A model generated the notes under the pieces. The model had not been told where the DNA came from. It ran no database searches and worked only from the letters and a program-made list of their open reading frames with translations. Below are positions 6,864 through 14,088 of a DNA stretch of 25,382 nucleotides, in pieces. A program made the position numbers and the translations under genes. This DNA is from Acidobacteriota bacterium (GTDB taxonomy: Bacteria > Acidobacteriota > Terriglobia > Terriglobales > Acidobacteriaceae): the NCBI GenBank assembly GCA_021780095.1, contig JAJXZK010000252.1, forward strand, positions 477-25,858. The letters are read 5' to 3'. Within the stretch, counting starts at the first letter, position 1; each line of letters opens with the position of its first letter.

Positions 6864-7808
6864 ATGTCGGACGAAACCTTAAAGATTAAAACGATCGTTG
6901 TGTGTATCGATTTCACGCCTGCCTCCAATCTGGCCCTGCTGTATGCGAGGCGCTTTGCAGTTCGCTCGGGCGCCAAGCTTTTGCTGGTGCATATCGTCGA
7001 TCCGGCAACCATTTCTCCTGAAGAGATGGATGCTCACTTGGCACTGCACGACATGATCGATTCCGCGAAGACGGATATGCAGAACATTTGGGCGGAGTTG
7101 GCCAACAATGGCATTGTAGGTAGTTGGATCGTGCGGCATGGCAATGTTCGGGACATGATCCTGGATGCAGTACAAGAAAATCATGCCGACCTTATGGTCT
7201 TAGGAAGCAAAGGCATGGAGCTTACCGGAGGGTCACGCTTCGGCACCGTAGCCGAGCAATTGGTCCGGGCGGCCCCGTGTCCCGTATTAACGGTAGTGCC
7301 GGAATCGCGCTGGCAGGAGTTGGAGGATGGTCATCCCAGACTGCTGCTTGTCCCCACTGATTTCTCGGCAGCTTCGCAGGCGGCGTACCTGTATGCGTTG
7401 GCGTTTGCCAAGTCCACCGGAGGTTCCCTGATGCTGGTGCATGCGGTTGAATATGATTTTGCGGTGGAACCGATTGCCGGCCAACTCGAAGATCTGCGCA
7501 CCAAGGATATGCATATGCTTCTGGCATCTGCTCGTGCAGCGCATGTGGAAGCCGAGTCCATCATCCGGACGGGCGATGCGAGCGAGATTATTCTTGCATT
7601 AGCTCGGGAGCGGAAGGCGGACTACATCGTCATGGGCGTGCGTGGAGGAGATCAGGTGAATGGAACACGTCTCCGCGGCAGGGTGCAGGGTTTAATGCAT
7701 CGATCGCCCTGCCCGCTATTCTCAATTTACTTGAGGAAATCGAGAATAGCTTCCTCCAGGAATCCCGAGACAAGGGAAGGTCTATCCAAATCCCATTCTT
7801 CTCGTTGA
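6864..7808 (+). CDS. Universal stress protein, tandem UspA domains
   Basis: A 314-residue protein with two UspA domains (about 8-147 and 158-300). The start at 6864 follows GGAGG at normal spacing; the frame extends upstream to 6798 without support. Domain 1 keeps the ATP-binding pattern G-x2-G-x9-G-T exactly (G114, G117, G127, T128), so it probably binds ATP. In domain 2 the third glycine is replaced by Arg (GVRGGDQVNGTRLR), suggesting a non-binding partner domain. Each domain starts with a beta strand and Asp (VVCIDFTPAS, LLVPTDFSAAS) and ends with the CPV/CPL strand. Cytoplasmic; Usp proteins support survival under starvation, redox or energy stress. A second, degenerate Usp-like gene lies nearby on the opposite strand. 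Confidence 0.93.
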   Translation: MSDETLKIKTIVVCIDFTPASNLALLYARRFAVRSGAKLLLVHIVDPATISPEEMDAHLALHDMIDSAKTDMQNIWAELANNGIVGSWIVRHGNVRDMILDAVQENHADLMVLGSKGMELTGGSRFGTVAEQLVRAAPCPVLTVVPESRWQELEDGHPRLLLVPTDFSAASQAAYLYALAFAKSTGGSLMLVHAVEYDFAVEPIAGQLEDLRTKDMHMLLASARAAHVEAESIIRTGDASEIILALARERKADYIVMGVRGGDQVNGTRLRGRVQGLMHRSPCPLFSIYLRKSRIASSRNPETREGLSKSHSSR

Positions 7809-7901
7809 CGCGTGTCGACCGCTCAAGTTGCCGCGGATGGATGGGGTGGACGGATCAGACGCCATGGATGAACGGGACGTCTCCATTTGCAGGTATTGTC
7901 G

Positions 7902-8786
7902 ATGAAGAATCGGGCTCGAACGGGGACTGTGGCTTGCGTCGTTCTTTTCGCGGTTCTGCTTCTCTCCTGGAACAAGATGTCTGCGGTTGAGGCGCAGAGC
8001 GCGTCTTCGCAACCTGGAGCGATCGTTCGTAGATGTGTCCAAAACCTGATGAAGCAGATCCGCTCCCCCACGCCCATTCGCTTTCAGGAAAGAATCCAAG
8101 CCCCCTGGGGATCGGAAATTCGAGATGTCATCTTGACGAAAGAGGGCAGAGTAGACCGCCTGATTGCCGCTGGCGATCGTCCGCTGACTGCAGCCCAACA
8201 AAAAAAAGAAGTCGACAGGCTGAAGGCGCTCCTGCAACGAACGGTACCGCAGAACGTCGGCGCGGCGCAAGATGCGGAGACGCAGCGGCGTCTGAAACTA
8301 GTGGCGGCGATACCCACGGCATTCTTGTATCTGATGTCGGGCACGCAGGAATCGGGCACCCTTGAACTCAAGTTCATCCCCGCGGAGTATTTCAATCCTG
8401 AGAGCCGCGAGACTCGTGTTTACAAAGGCATGCGCGGCGTCATGCAAGTCGACGCGCACCACGAGCAGCTTCTTGGAGTGGATGGAGAGATATTCCGGCA
8501 CGTTTCCTTTGGATGGAGAATCCTGGGAAAACTCCACAAGGGCGGCCATTTCCGCATTGAACAACGTCAGGTGCTTCCCAACGTTTGGGAAATTACTGAC
8601 ATGGATTTTGACTTCACCTACACAGTCTTCTTGTTGTCCCAGTCTCATTACATTCGCAAAACAAGCAACACGGCCTATGCTAGGATCGATCCAGGCACCG
8701 GCCAGGCAGAGGCAATTAGCATGCTTCTATCACAACCCGCGAACTTAGAAGCGCATTCCATCGAGCCCATTTCCACAGCGCATTGA
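7902..8786 (+). CDS. Secreted protein of unknown function
   Basis: A 294-residue protein with an N-terminal signal peptide (MKNRARTG, then a hydrophobic core at about 9-23). The ATG at 7902 is chosen over an in-frame TTG at 7887; an AGGT precedes it. The mature part starts with a helical segment (GAIVRRCVQNLMKQ), followed by about 220 residues with alternating beta strands and aromatic motifs such as FRHVSFGWRILGKLHKGGHF and DMDFDFTYTVFLL. The pattern of a beta-rich sheet ending in a membrane-facing strand recalls outer-membrane-associated lipoprotein-carrier folds, but this is only a guess. It ends 27 bases from the convergent response-regulator gene. I do not recognise a named family. Confidence 0.7.
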   Translation: MKNRARTGTVACVVLFAVLLLSWNKMSAVEAQSASSQPGAIVRRCVQNLMKQIRSPTPIRFQERIQAPWGSEIRDVILTKEGRVDRLIAAGDRPLTAAQQKKEVDRLKALLQRTVPQNVGAAQDAETQRRLKLVAAIPTAFLYLMSGTQESGTLELKFIPAEYFNPESRETRVYKGMRGVMQVDAHHEQLLGVDGEIFRHVSFGWRILGKLHKGGHFRIEQRQVLPNVWEITDMDFDFTYTVFLLSQSHYIRKTSNTAYARIDPGTGQAEAISMLLSQPANLEAHSIEPISTAH

Positions 8787-8813
8787 GCACATTCGAAAAT
8801 CTGCATCCGAGCG

Positions 8814-9191
8814 TCAGCACTGGGCGCGTGGTACTGCCATCCCATCCAGGATCTGGGTCAAAGCGTGTAAAGTGCTTCCCTTTCCATAGAACGCGTCGGC
8901 GACAACGCCCGCCGGTATGCTGTTGCCGGAATATGCGCCGCTCATAGCGACGAGTTTTATTTCGGGGAAGCTTTGACGAACAACCGCGAGCAGTTCAAAA
9001 CCGGATATCCCGGGCATATTGAGATCGGAGAGCAGGACGTCCGGGATTTCCTGTCGGATCGTGGAGAGTGCGGACAAACCGCCTGCACAGGATTGGACGC
9101 GATATCCAGAGCGGGACAGGGCTTCTGCCAGCAACCTTCGAATGGACGGCTCGTCGTCCACGATCAGGATTTTTGGCTTTCTCTGGGGCAT
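8814..9191 (-). CDS. Receiver-only (CheY-like) response regulator
   Basis: A 125-residue single receiver domain with no output domain. The acidic pair in ILIVDDEPS, the phospho-acceptor Asp in LLSDLNMPG, the switch Ser in VAMSGA and the conserved Lys in FYGKGS are all present and correctly spaced. Two ATG codons are adjacent (9194 and 9191); AAGG lies two bases from the first and five from the second, so the second is preferred. Single receivers act by protein contact, as in phosphorelays, motility or kinase control. No kinase gene is adjacent; the nearest is the histidine kinase at 11285-12610. It lies 18 bases after the Usp-like gene on the same strand, so the two are probably co-transcribed. 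Confidence 0.9.
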   Translation of the reverse strand: MPQRKPKILIVDDEPSIRRLLAEALSRSGYRVQSCAGGLSALSTIRQEIPDVLLSDLNMPGISGFELLAVVRQSFPEIKLVAMSGAYSGNSIPAGVVADAFYGKGSTLHALTQILDGMAVPRAQC

Positions 9192-9209
9192 CATGGCCTT
9201 CCAGGCACC

Positions 9210-9689
9210 CTACGAATTGGAGCCTTTGCGGAGGATAATCACCGGGCACCCGACTTTACGCTTAATGCTGGCGCACAGGCTTTCCTGTTTCCCCGCGGAT
9301 CGGGTGTTGTTGGGCCGAAACGCAATTAACGTGGCCTGGATCTGCTTCGCTCGTTTCGGGATTTTATCTTCGGCAAAACCAAACAGTAACATCGTCACGA
9401 CATCCCATTTGAGCGTCCGCAGCTTTGCTGCCAGTGCGTCCAGCCGGTATTGAATACCCATGTGCGCGTCAGGGTTCGATGGGGTGTGCTCCAGATCAAT
9501 GACATGGAGCAGTTCGAGGTGGCGACCGCGGTCCTCTCCCAGATCGGAGTCAATGATGAGAGCTTCGTCTGGATCGCCGACGAGCTCGGTCACATAAAGA
9601 AGCGTACCTTCTATGGATTTGTTCGTTCCGCGGGCCCTGTTGTCAGAGCTCCTCATAGATATTTCTGGAGCAATCTCGTATAGATTCAT
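9210..9689 (-). CDS. Degenerate universal-stress-protein-like protein
   Basis: About 159 residues from the ATG at 9689; the start is uncertain (an in-frame TTG at 9710 and ATG at 9656 also occur, none with a good ribosome binding site). The second half follows the Usp order: LLHVIDLEHTPS, a helix QYRLDALAAKL, the strand WDVVTMLLFG, a helix DKIPKRAKQIQATLIAF, and the closing KRKVGCPVIIL strand. The glycine-rich ATP loop is lost (RPNNTRSAGKQES). The N-terminal 40 residues are atypical. It precedes the receiver gene by 18 bases. Usp kinship is moderately certain; without an ATP loop it would act as a binding or signalling protein, if functional. Confidence 0.6.
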   Translation of the reverse strand: MNLYEIAPEISMRSSDNRARGTNKSIEGTLLYVTELVGDPDEALIIDSDLGEDRGRHLELLHVIDLEHTPSNPDAHMGIQYRLDALAAKLRTLKWDVVTMLLFGFAEDKIPKRAKQIQATLIAFRPNNTRSAGKQESLCASIKRKVGCPVIILRKGSNS

Positions 9690-9780
9690 GTGCCCATGAA
9701 ATGCATGCAAACATCCAAAAGGCGATATGGAAATGTTCTTATTTTCCCGATAGATGGGGCGGGGTCGCCCGAGGAAGGTT

Positions 9781-9839
9781 CAGGGGCTGTCCGAATTCTC
9801 TGACCCTACCGTCAAAATCCTAGGACATCGCTGCCCCTG
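9781..9839. repeat. Interrupted inverted repeat upstream of the rubrerythrin gene
   Basis: CAGGGGC-TGTCC at 9781-9792 is matched by GGACA at 9823-9827 and GCCCCTG at 9833-9839, giving 12 potential pairs with a five-base bulge and a 30-base loop. It sits in the 278-base region between the divergent Usp-like and rubrerythrin genes. It could be an RNA structure or two protein-binding half-sites; function is not shown. Confidence 0.4.
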
Positions 9840-9895
9840 GGTTAGCGTGCGCATTCTCCAACGCTCGAATGACTGGTGTTATGCGATCGCTGGAA

Positions 9896-9910
9896 TGGTG
9901 CCTTGCGTGC
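9896..9910 (+). promoter_or_regulatory. Possible sigma-54 type -24/-12 promoter
   Basis: TGGTGCCTTGCGTGC keeps the essential GG-N10-GC spacing and the TGG and TGC triplets of the -24/-12 consensus, but lacks the central CAC. It lies 57 bases before the rubrerythrin ATG, and a sigma-54 activator gene is downstream on the same strand. The match is short and could be chance. Confidence 0.25.
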
Positions 9911-9967
9911 AGTCTTCTTAGCAGTCGCCGCAACCACACGTAGCGGCAGACTAAAGGAGGAAGAAAA

Positions 9968-10606
9968 ATGCCTCACATAAAATCCATGTTTCGTGTCCTG
10001 TCGATCATTTCTCTCGCCGCGTGGGCCATGAGTTCATATTCTGTTGTCGCCGGTGCAGCAACCTCGACCACGACGCTGCAGAATATGCAGACGGCTTTCA
10101 ATGGTGAAAGTAATGCGCACATGCGCTACCTGGCCTTTGCGGAGCAAGCGGACCGCGAGAATTATGGCGAGGTTGCCAGTTTGTTCCGTGCGGCGGCACG
10201 AGCCGAAGGGGTTCACGCCTCGAATCATGCCGGGGTCATCAAAGGCATGGGCGCTGTTCCTCAGGCCAAGCTTGAGTCGCCGGAAGTGAAATCAACGCGA
10301 GAGAATCTGGAGGCCGCGATCAAGGGTGAGACGTACGAGCGCGACATTATGTATCCGACTTTTCTCCAACAGGCCGGACTCGACGGCAATCAAGCCGCAG
10401 TGAGAAGCCTCCAATTGGCGAAAACGGCTGAAGCGGAGCACGCCAAACTCTATACTCGATCGCTGCAGGATCTGAATAAGCTTACAGGCTCGAAGAGTGC
10501 GATCTTTTTTGTATGTCCGACATGCGGCTATACGGTAAGTGAGATGGATTTCGCCAATTGTCCTTCATGTTTCACCCCAAGGGAAGATTTCGAAAAAGTG
10601 TCTTGA
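9968..10606 (+). CDS. Exported rubrerythrin
   Basis: A 212-residue rubrerythrin with an AGGAGG ribosome binding site. All diiron ligands are visible: E47, the E80/H83 pair in AEGVHA, E121 and E124 in GETYE, and the E155/H158 pair in AEAEHAKLY. A C-terminal rubredoxin-like Fe(SCys)4 site follows, with C183/C186 and C198/C201. Rubrerythrins reduce hydrogen peroxide to water with electrons passed through the rubredoxin site. Unusually, about 35 residues precede the core and look like a signal peptide (MPHIKSMFRVLSIISLAAWA, then VVAGAATS), so this one is probably exported or membrane-tethered; most rubrerythrins are cytoplasmic. The next gene encodes a DUF2231-type membrane protein, a possible partner. 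Confidence 0.92.
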   Translation: MPHIKSMFRVLSIISLAAWAMSSYSVVAGAATSTTTLQNMQTAFNGESNAHMRYLAFAEQADRENYGEVASLFRAAARAEGVHASNHAGVIKGMGAVPQAKLESPEVKSTRENLEAAIKGETYERDIMYPTFLQQAGLDGNQAAVRSLQLAKTAEAEHAKLYTRSLQDLNKLTGSKSAIFFVCPTCGYTVSEMDFANCPSCFTPREDFEKVS

Positions 10607-10659
10607 GCGGCAATCCGGGCCCATTGTTTCTGATTGGCCGGTATCCCATGAGGTTCATT

Positions 10660-11253
10660 ATGCAGCAATTTCCGTCTATACCGGCCTGGCAAGGGCTGCA
10701 TCCGCTAATCATTCACTTTCCGATCGTACTTCTGCTTGTGAGCCCATTGTTCATCGTCATCAGCGCGATGTTCCCTCCTCCCAGAGGAAGGCCCTATATG
10801 ATGACTGCAATCCTTTTGTTGCTTCTGGGCACCGTTAGTTTGTTCATTGCCAAGTCGACGGGAAAAGCAGCGGCGAAATTTGTAGGACGGGGAGGGGCAG
10901 CGGATGCCGTTCTTGAAATTCACCGAAAGTTCGCATCGGAAACCATCATTGTGTTCTCGGAACTGTCGGTAATTCAGCTGGGGATTTTTCTTCTTCCACG
11001 TATCCTGCGACGAAGGGAAACTAGACTCTTTTCGACGGTCCTGCCGCTTACTTTCTTAGCTTTCTACCTCGGGGGAATCGTATTTCTCGTCAATACGGCC
11101 CATACGGGTGGCCGGCTGGCGCATGAATTTGGCATGCACGCCGTGATTTCGGCAACAACCGGCCAGTCGGCTGCTTCCCTTGCAGTGGCAAGCAACCGAA
11201 TCAGCAATGACGACCATTCGGCGCATCGTACGCTCGCAAAGCCGAGCCGTTAA
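10660..11253 (+). CDS. DUF2231-type membrane protein
   Basis: A 197-residue membrane protein starting at 10660, where GAGG lies about 7 bases upstream; an ATG at 10648 is an alternative, and the frame that reaches back into the rubrerythrin gene is not credible. It opens with the DUF2231 signature LHPLIIHFPIVLLL, which places a conserved His in or next to the first membrane helix. Four hydrophobic helices are visible (about 14-38, 48-65, 95-115, 126-145), with a second His-containing stretch, EIHRKFASET, between helices 2 and 3. Members often sit beside cytochromes or redox proteins. It begins 53 bases after rubrerythrin and may share its transcript. Confidence 0.85.
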   Translation: MQQFPSIPAWQGLHPLIIHFPIVLLLVSPLFIVISAMFPPPRGRPYMMTAILLLLLGTVSLFIAKSTGKAAAKFVGRGGAADAVLEIHRKFASETIIVFSELSVIQLGIFLLPRILRRRETRLFSTVLPLTFLAFYLGGIVFLVNTAHTGGRLAHEFGMHAVISATTGQSAASLAVASNRISNDDHSAHRTLAKPSR

Positions 11254-11284
11254 GGCGTAACCTCAAGATGACGTTCTTTTTACA

Positions 11285-12610
11285 ATGGAAATGATGCGCA
11301 AGACTCCGTCGCTTGAACTGTTTAAAGCGGACGCCTTCAGAATGCAGCAGATCGCTTTCTGTGTCCTCACACTGCTCGTGATTGGGCTTTTGCTTTTGCT
11401 ACACACGGCCTTCGCTTTCCGGCTGGGCGAGCCGACCACTCCTGTCATTCTGATCCTTGGTATTGGTTTCTCGCTTAAATTTCTGGAAATCGTTTGGCTG
11501 CAAGGACAAGCGAAAGAAATCACGGAAAAAACCGCCCGGCGAGAGACGGCAATTTCGATTGTGGGAATCTTCATCCTCGCCGCTATTCTCGCTTTTCTGA
11601 CGGGCCGCGATGACAATCCGTACTTCGTCCTGCTTGCGATTCCTATTGTTGAGTGTGCCTACCAGTTTGGGCTTGCGACCACTGTTCTTACAATTCTTTC
11701 TTCGATCACGATGATGTTTTGGTGGATTCAGCATTTTTTTGCGCTGCATCCTCCCCCGCGGCCAACCGAATATCTGGAAACCGGAATGATTTCCATCATC
11801 TATGCTCTGATCGGAATATTGGTATGGCTGCTTGTCCACCAACTGAAACAACAGCAGTCAAGACTGTACGAGAGCATGGCTGCCTTGCATGCAACACGCG
11901 AACAACTGGTCGATGAAGAGAAGTTGGCGGCAGTAGGCCGCCTTGCCAGCGGCATTGCGCATGAGATCCGCAACCCGGTAGCCATGATTTCCAGTTCTCT
12001 CGTAACCGCGGCCAACTCAGATCTTGACGCGGCGGACCGCGAAGAAATGGTTCAGATCGCGGCCAGAGAAGCTAGCCGGTTGGGGCAATTGACGACGGAG
12101 TTTTTGAACTATGCCCGGCCGCTCGCGCCTCAGTTCTCGTCCGTTCTTGTGAACGACCTTCTTTCCTACACAGTAGATGTGGTGAAGGCCCACGCCGCGA
12201 GCCGGTCGATCGAAGTGAGCTATTCTTGCTCCGAGGATCTGGCGATCCAAGTCGATTCTGCCCAGGTACAAGGAGCATTGTTGAATCTGGTTCTGAATGG
12301 AATTGATGCCGCGTACTCGCCTGGGGCAATCGCGCTGGACGCGGAGCAGAACGATACTTTGGTTCAGATCAACGTTCAGAATACGGGCGAGGCCATTTCA
12401 GAAGTAGATCTTCCTCGGATTTTTGAGCCATTTTACAGCGCCAAACCTGGTGGTACGGGCCTCGGGCTTGCGATCGCCCGCCGAGTCGCCGAGGCCCATG
12501 GAGGCAGTTTGTGGGTCAGCAGCAATCAAAAGGGCTGTGTTGCCTTCTCCATGACGCTTTCAACCGTTTCCGCCGGAGGTCGCAACGAAATGTCCCACAA
12601 GGAGGTATAG
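11285..12610 (+). CDS. Membrane sensor histidine kinase
   Basis: A 441-residue kinase with five or six N-terminal membrane helices between residues 22 and 185 and almost no periplasmic domain, then a short coiled coil (about 186-212). The HisKA region follows, with the H box GIAHEIRNP (His226), then the catalytic domain with N box NLVLNGIDAA (N334, N338), F box FEPFYS and G2 box GTGLGLAI. The G1 box reads NVQNTGEAI, so the usual Asp of DxGxG is Asn; the kinase may still bind ATP, as such variants exist, but this is notable. Its stop is immediately followed by the ATG of an NtrC-type regulator, whose GGAGG is inside the kinase end, so they form a coupled two-component pair. No clear ribosome binding site precedes the ATG at 11285; ATG 11294 is an alternative. 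Confidence 0.93.
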   Translation: MEMMRKTPSLELFKADAFRMQQIAFCVLTLLVIGLLLLLHTAFAFRLGEPTTPVILILGIGFSLKFLEIVWLQGQAKEITEKTARRETAISIVGIFILAAILAFLTGRDDNPYFVLLAIPIVECAYQFGLATTVLTILSSITMMFWWIQHFFALHPPPRPTEYLETGMISIIYALIGILVWLLVHQLKQQQSRLYESMAALHATREQLVDEEKLAAVGRLASGIAHEIRNPVAMISSSLVTAANSDLDAADREEMVQIAAREASRLGQLTTEFLNYARPLAPQFSSVLVNDLLSYTVDVVKAHAASRSIEVSYSCSEDLAIQVDSAQVQGALLNLVLNGIDAAYSPGAIALDAEQNDTLVQINVQNTGEAISEVDLPRIFEPFYSAKPGGTGLGLAIARRVAEAHGGSLWVSSNQKGCVAFSMTLSTVSAGGRNEMSHKEV

Positions 12611-14038
12611 ATGGGAAAAGTACTCATTGTCGACGATGAGCCGAGTATGCGGCGCATTCTCGCCGCGAATCTTCGCCTTGATTCCCATATCGTCGTCGAG
12701 GCAGCGGGGGCCTTAGACGCGACAGCCATCCTCGCCAGGGAAGACTTTGACGTTGTCCTTACAGACCAGAAAATGCCTGACGGCAATGGGCTGGACGTGC
12801 TGCAGGCGGCAAAGCAGGGCGACCCAACAACCTCAGTGATCTTTCTGACCGCGGTCGGTACCCTGGAACTCGCGGTCGAAAGCATGAAAGAGGGTGCCTT
12901 CGACTTCCTGACAAAACCGTTTGTTCCGGACGCGGTCCGAGCTGCTGTCAAACGCGCGTGCGAACACAGCGCACTGCTGCGAGAAAACGCCGTCCTTAGA
13001 ACGGCGGTGCTCCAAATGGAAGGCTCGGACGAGATTTTTGGAGAGAGTGAAGGTATCCGGGCTGTTCGCGAAACGATTGCACTGGTCGCCCCCAAAGACA
13101 CGACGGTTCTTATCACCGGAGATACCGGTACGGGCAAAGAACTGGTCGCACGCGCAGTCCACCGAAACAGCCGCAGGGCACAGAGAGCCTTCATTGCCAT
13201 CAACTGTGCTTCAGTATCGGAGACATTGATCGAGAGCGAGTTGTTCGGGCATGAACGCGGTGCCTTTACGGGCGCGGAGAAGACCAGGATCGGACTGTTC
13301 GAGTCCGCCGATGGGGGGACATTGTTTTTGGATGAGGCCGGGGAACTTTCCGCCGCGGCCCAGGCAAAATTGCTGAGGGTGCTTGCAGATGGGGAGATTC
13401 AGCGCGTGGGTTCGACCAAGACCCGTCACGTTGATGTACGCGTGGTTGCTGCCACACATCGTAACCTGATGGACTGTGTGCGGGCTGGATCCTTCCGCGA
13501 AGATTTGTATTATCGTCTGGCCGTGGTACCCATCCATTTGCCGCCTTTGCGCGATCGGCTGGAAGACATTCCGGGCCTATGCGATATTCTCTCCGCAAGA
13601 ATTGCACGAGAGGCGAAGATACCCCAGCGGCGATTGAGCGAAGCAGCCATTGCCAAGCTCACCCAGTATCACTTTCCAGGCAATATCAGAGAGCTGCGAA
13701 ATCTTCTGGAACGGGCTCATATCCTGGGCCAACATCCCCAGTTGCAACCCGAGGATTTTCCCTTGAGTATCGCATCGGCAGAGGGCCCAAAAACTGAGGC
13801 GAGGATGGATGCCGGGCAATTGGCGGCCCGATTGCCAGAGCATCTGGATTTGCGGGAGACCCTGGCGAGAATTGAATTGGCATTGATCGAGCGCGCTTTG
13901 ACAGCTACCGATGGAGTGCAGGCGGAGGCCGCACGACGGCTCAATTTGTCGAGGAGCGACCTGGGCTACAAAGTCGGTAAATATGCGCTCCACGATAAAG
14001 GAATGGGCGATGAATCAACCGAATCCCCGATCAGGTAG
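12611..14038 (+). CDS. NtrC-family sigma-54-dependent response regulator
   Basis: A 475-residue regulator with three domains. The receiver (1-120) has D8, D9, phospho-acceptor D52, T80 and K102. The AAA+ domain (about 140-370) has Walker A GDTGTGKE (170-177), the sigma-54-contacting GAFTGA loop intact (217-222), Walker B GTLFLDE (236-242) and REDLYYRL with the arginine finger region. A C-terminal Fis-type helix-turn-helix (about 434-460) reads EAARRLNLSRSDLGYKV. Intact GAFTGA shows that it activates RNA polymerase with sigma-54. It is the cognate partner of the kinase directly upstream. Target promoters would be of -24/-12 type; a weak candidate lies upstream of the rubrerythrin gene. Confidence 0.96.
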   Translation: MGKVLIVDDEPSMRRILAANLRLDSHIVVEAAGALDATAILAREDFDVVLTDQKMPDGNGLDVLQAAKQGDPTTSVIFLTAVGTLELAVESMKEGAFDFLTKPFVPDAVRAAVKRACEHSALLRENAVLRTAVLQMEGSDEIFGESEGIRAVRETIALVAPKDTTVLITGDTGTGKELVARAVHRNSRRAQRAFIAINCASVSETLIESELFGHERGAFTGAEKTRIGLFESADGGTLFLDEAGELSAAAQAKLLRVLADGEIQRVGSTKTRHVDVRVVAATHRNLMDCVRAGSFREDLYYRLAVVPIHLPPLRDRLEDIPGLCDILSARIAREAKIPQRRLSEAAIAKLTQYHFPGNIRELRNLLERAHILGQHPQLQPEDFPLSIASAEGPKTEARMDAGQLAARLPEHLDLRETLARIELALIERALTATDGVQAEAARRLNLSRSDLGYKVGKYALHDKGMGDESTESPIR

Positions 14039-14088
14039 CGGGTAATTCCCGTATTCGATTTGCTTGTCGTTGAGGATTGAGGATACTG

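Noticed and set aside
12526..13203. 225-residue minus-strand frame
   Set aside because: Antisense to the kinase and regulator genes; Ser/Arg/Ala-rich shadow.
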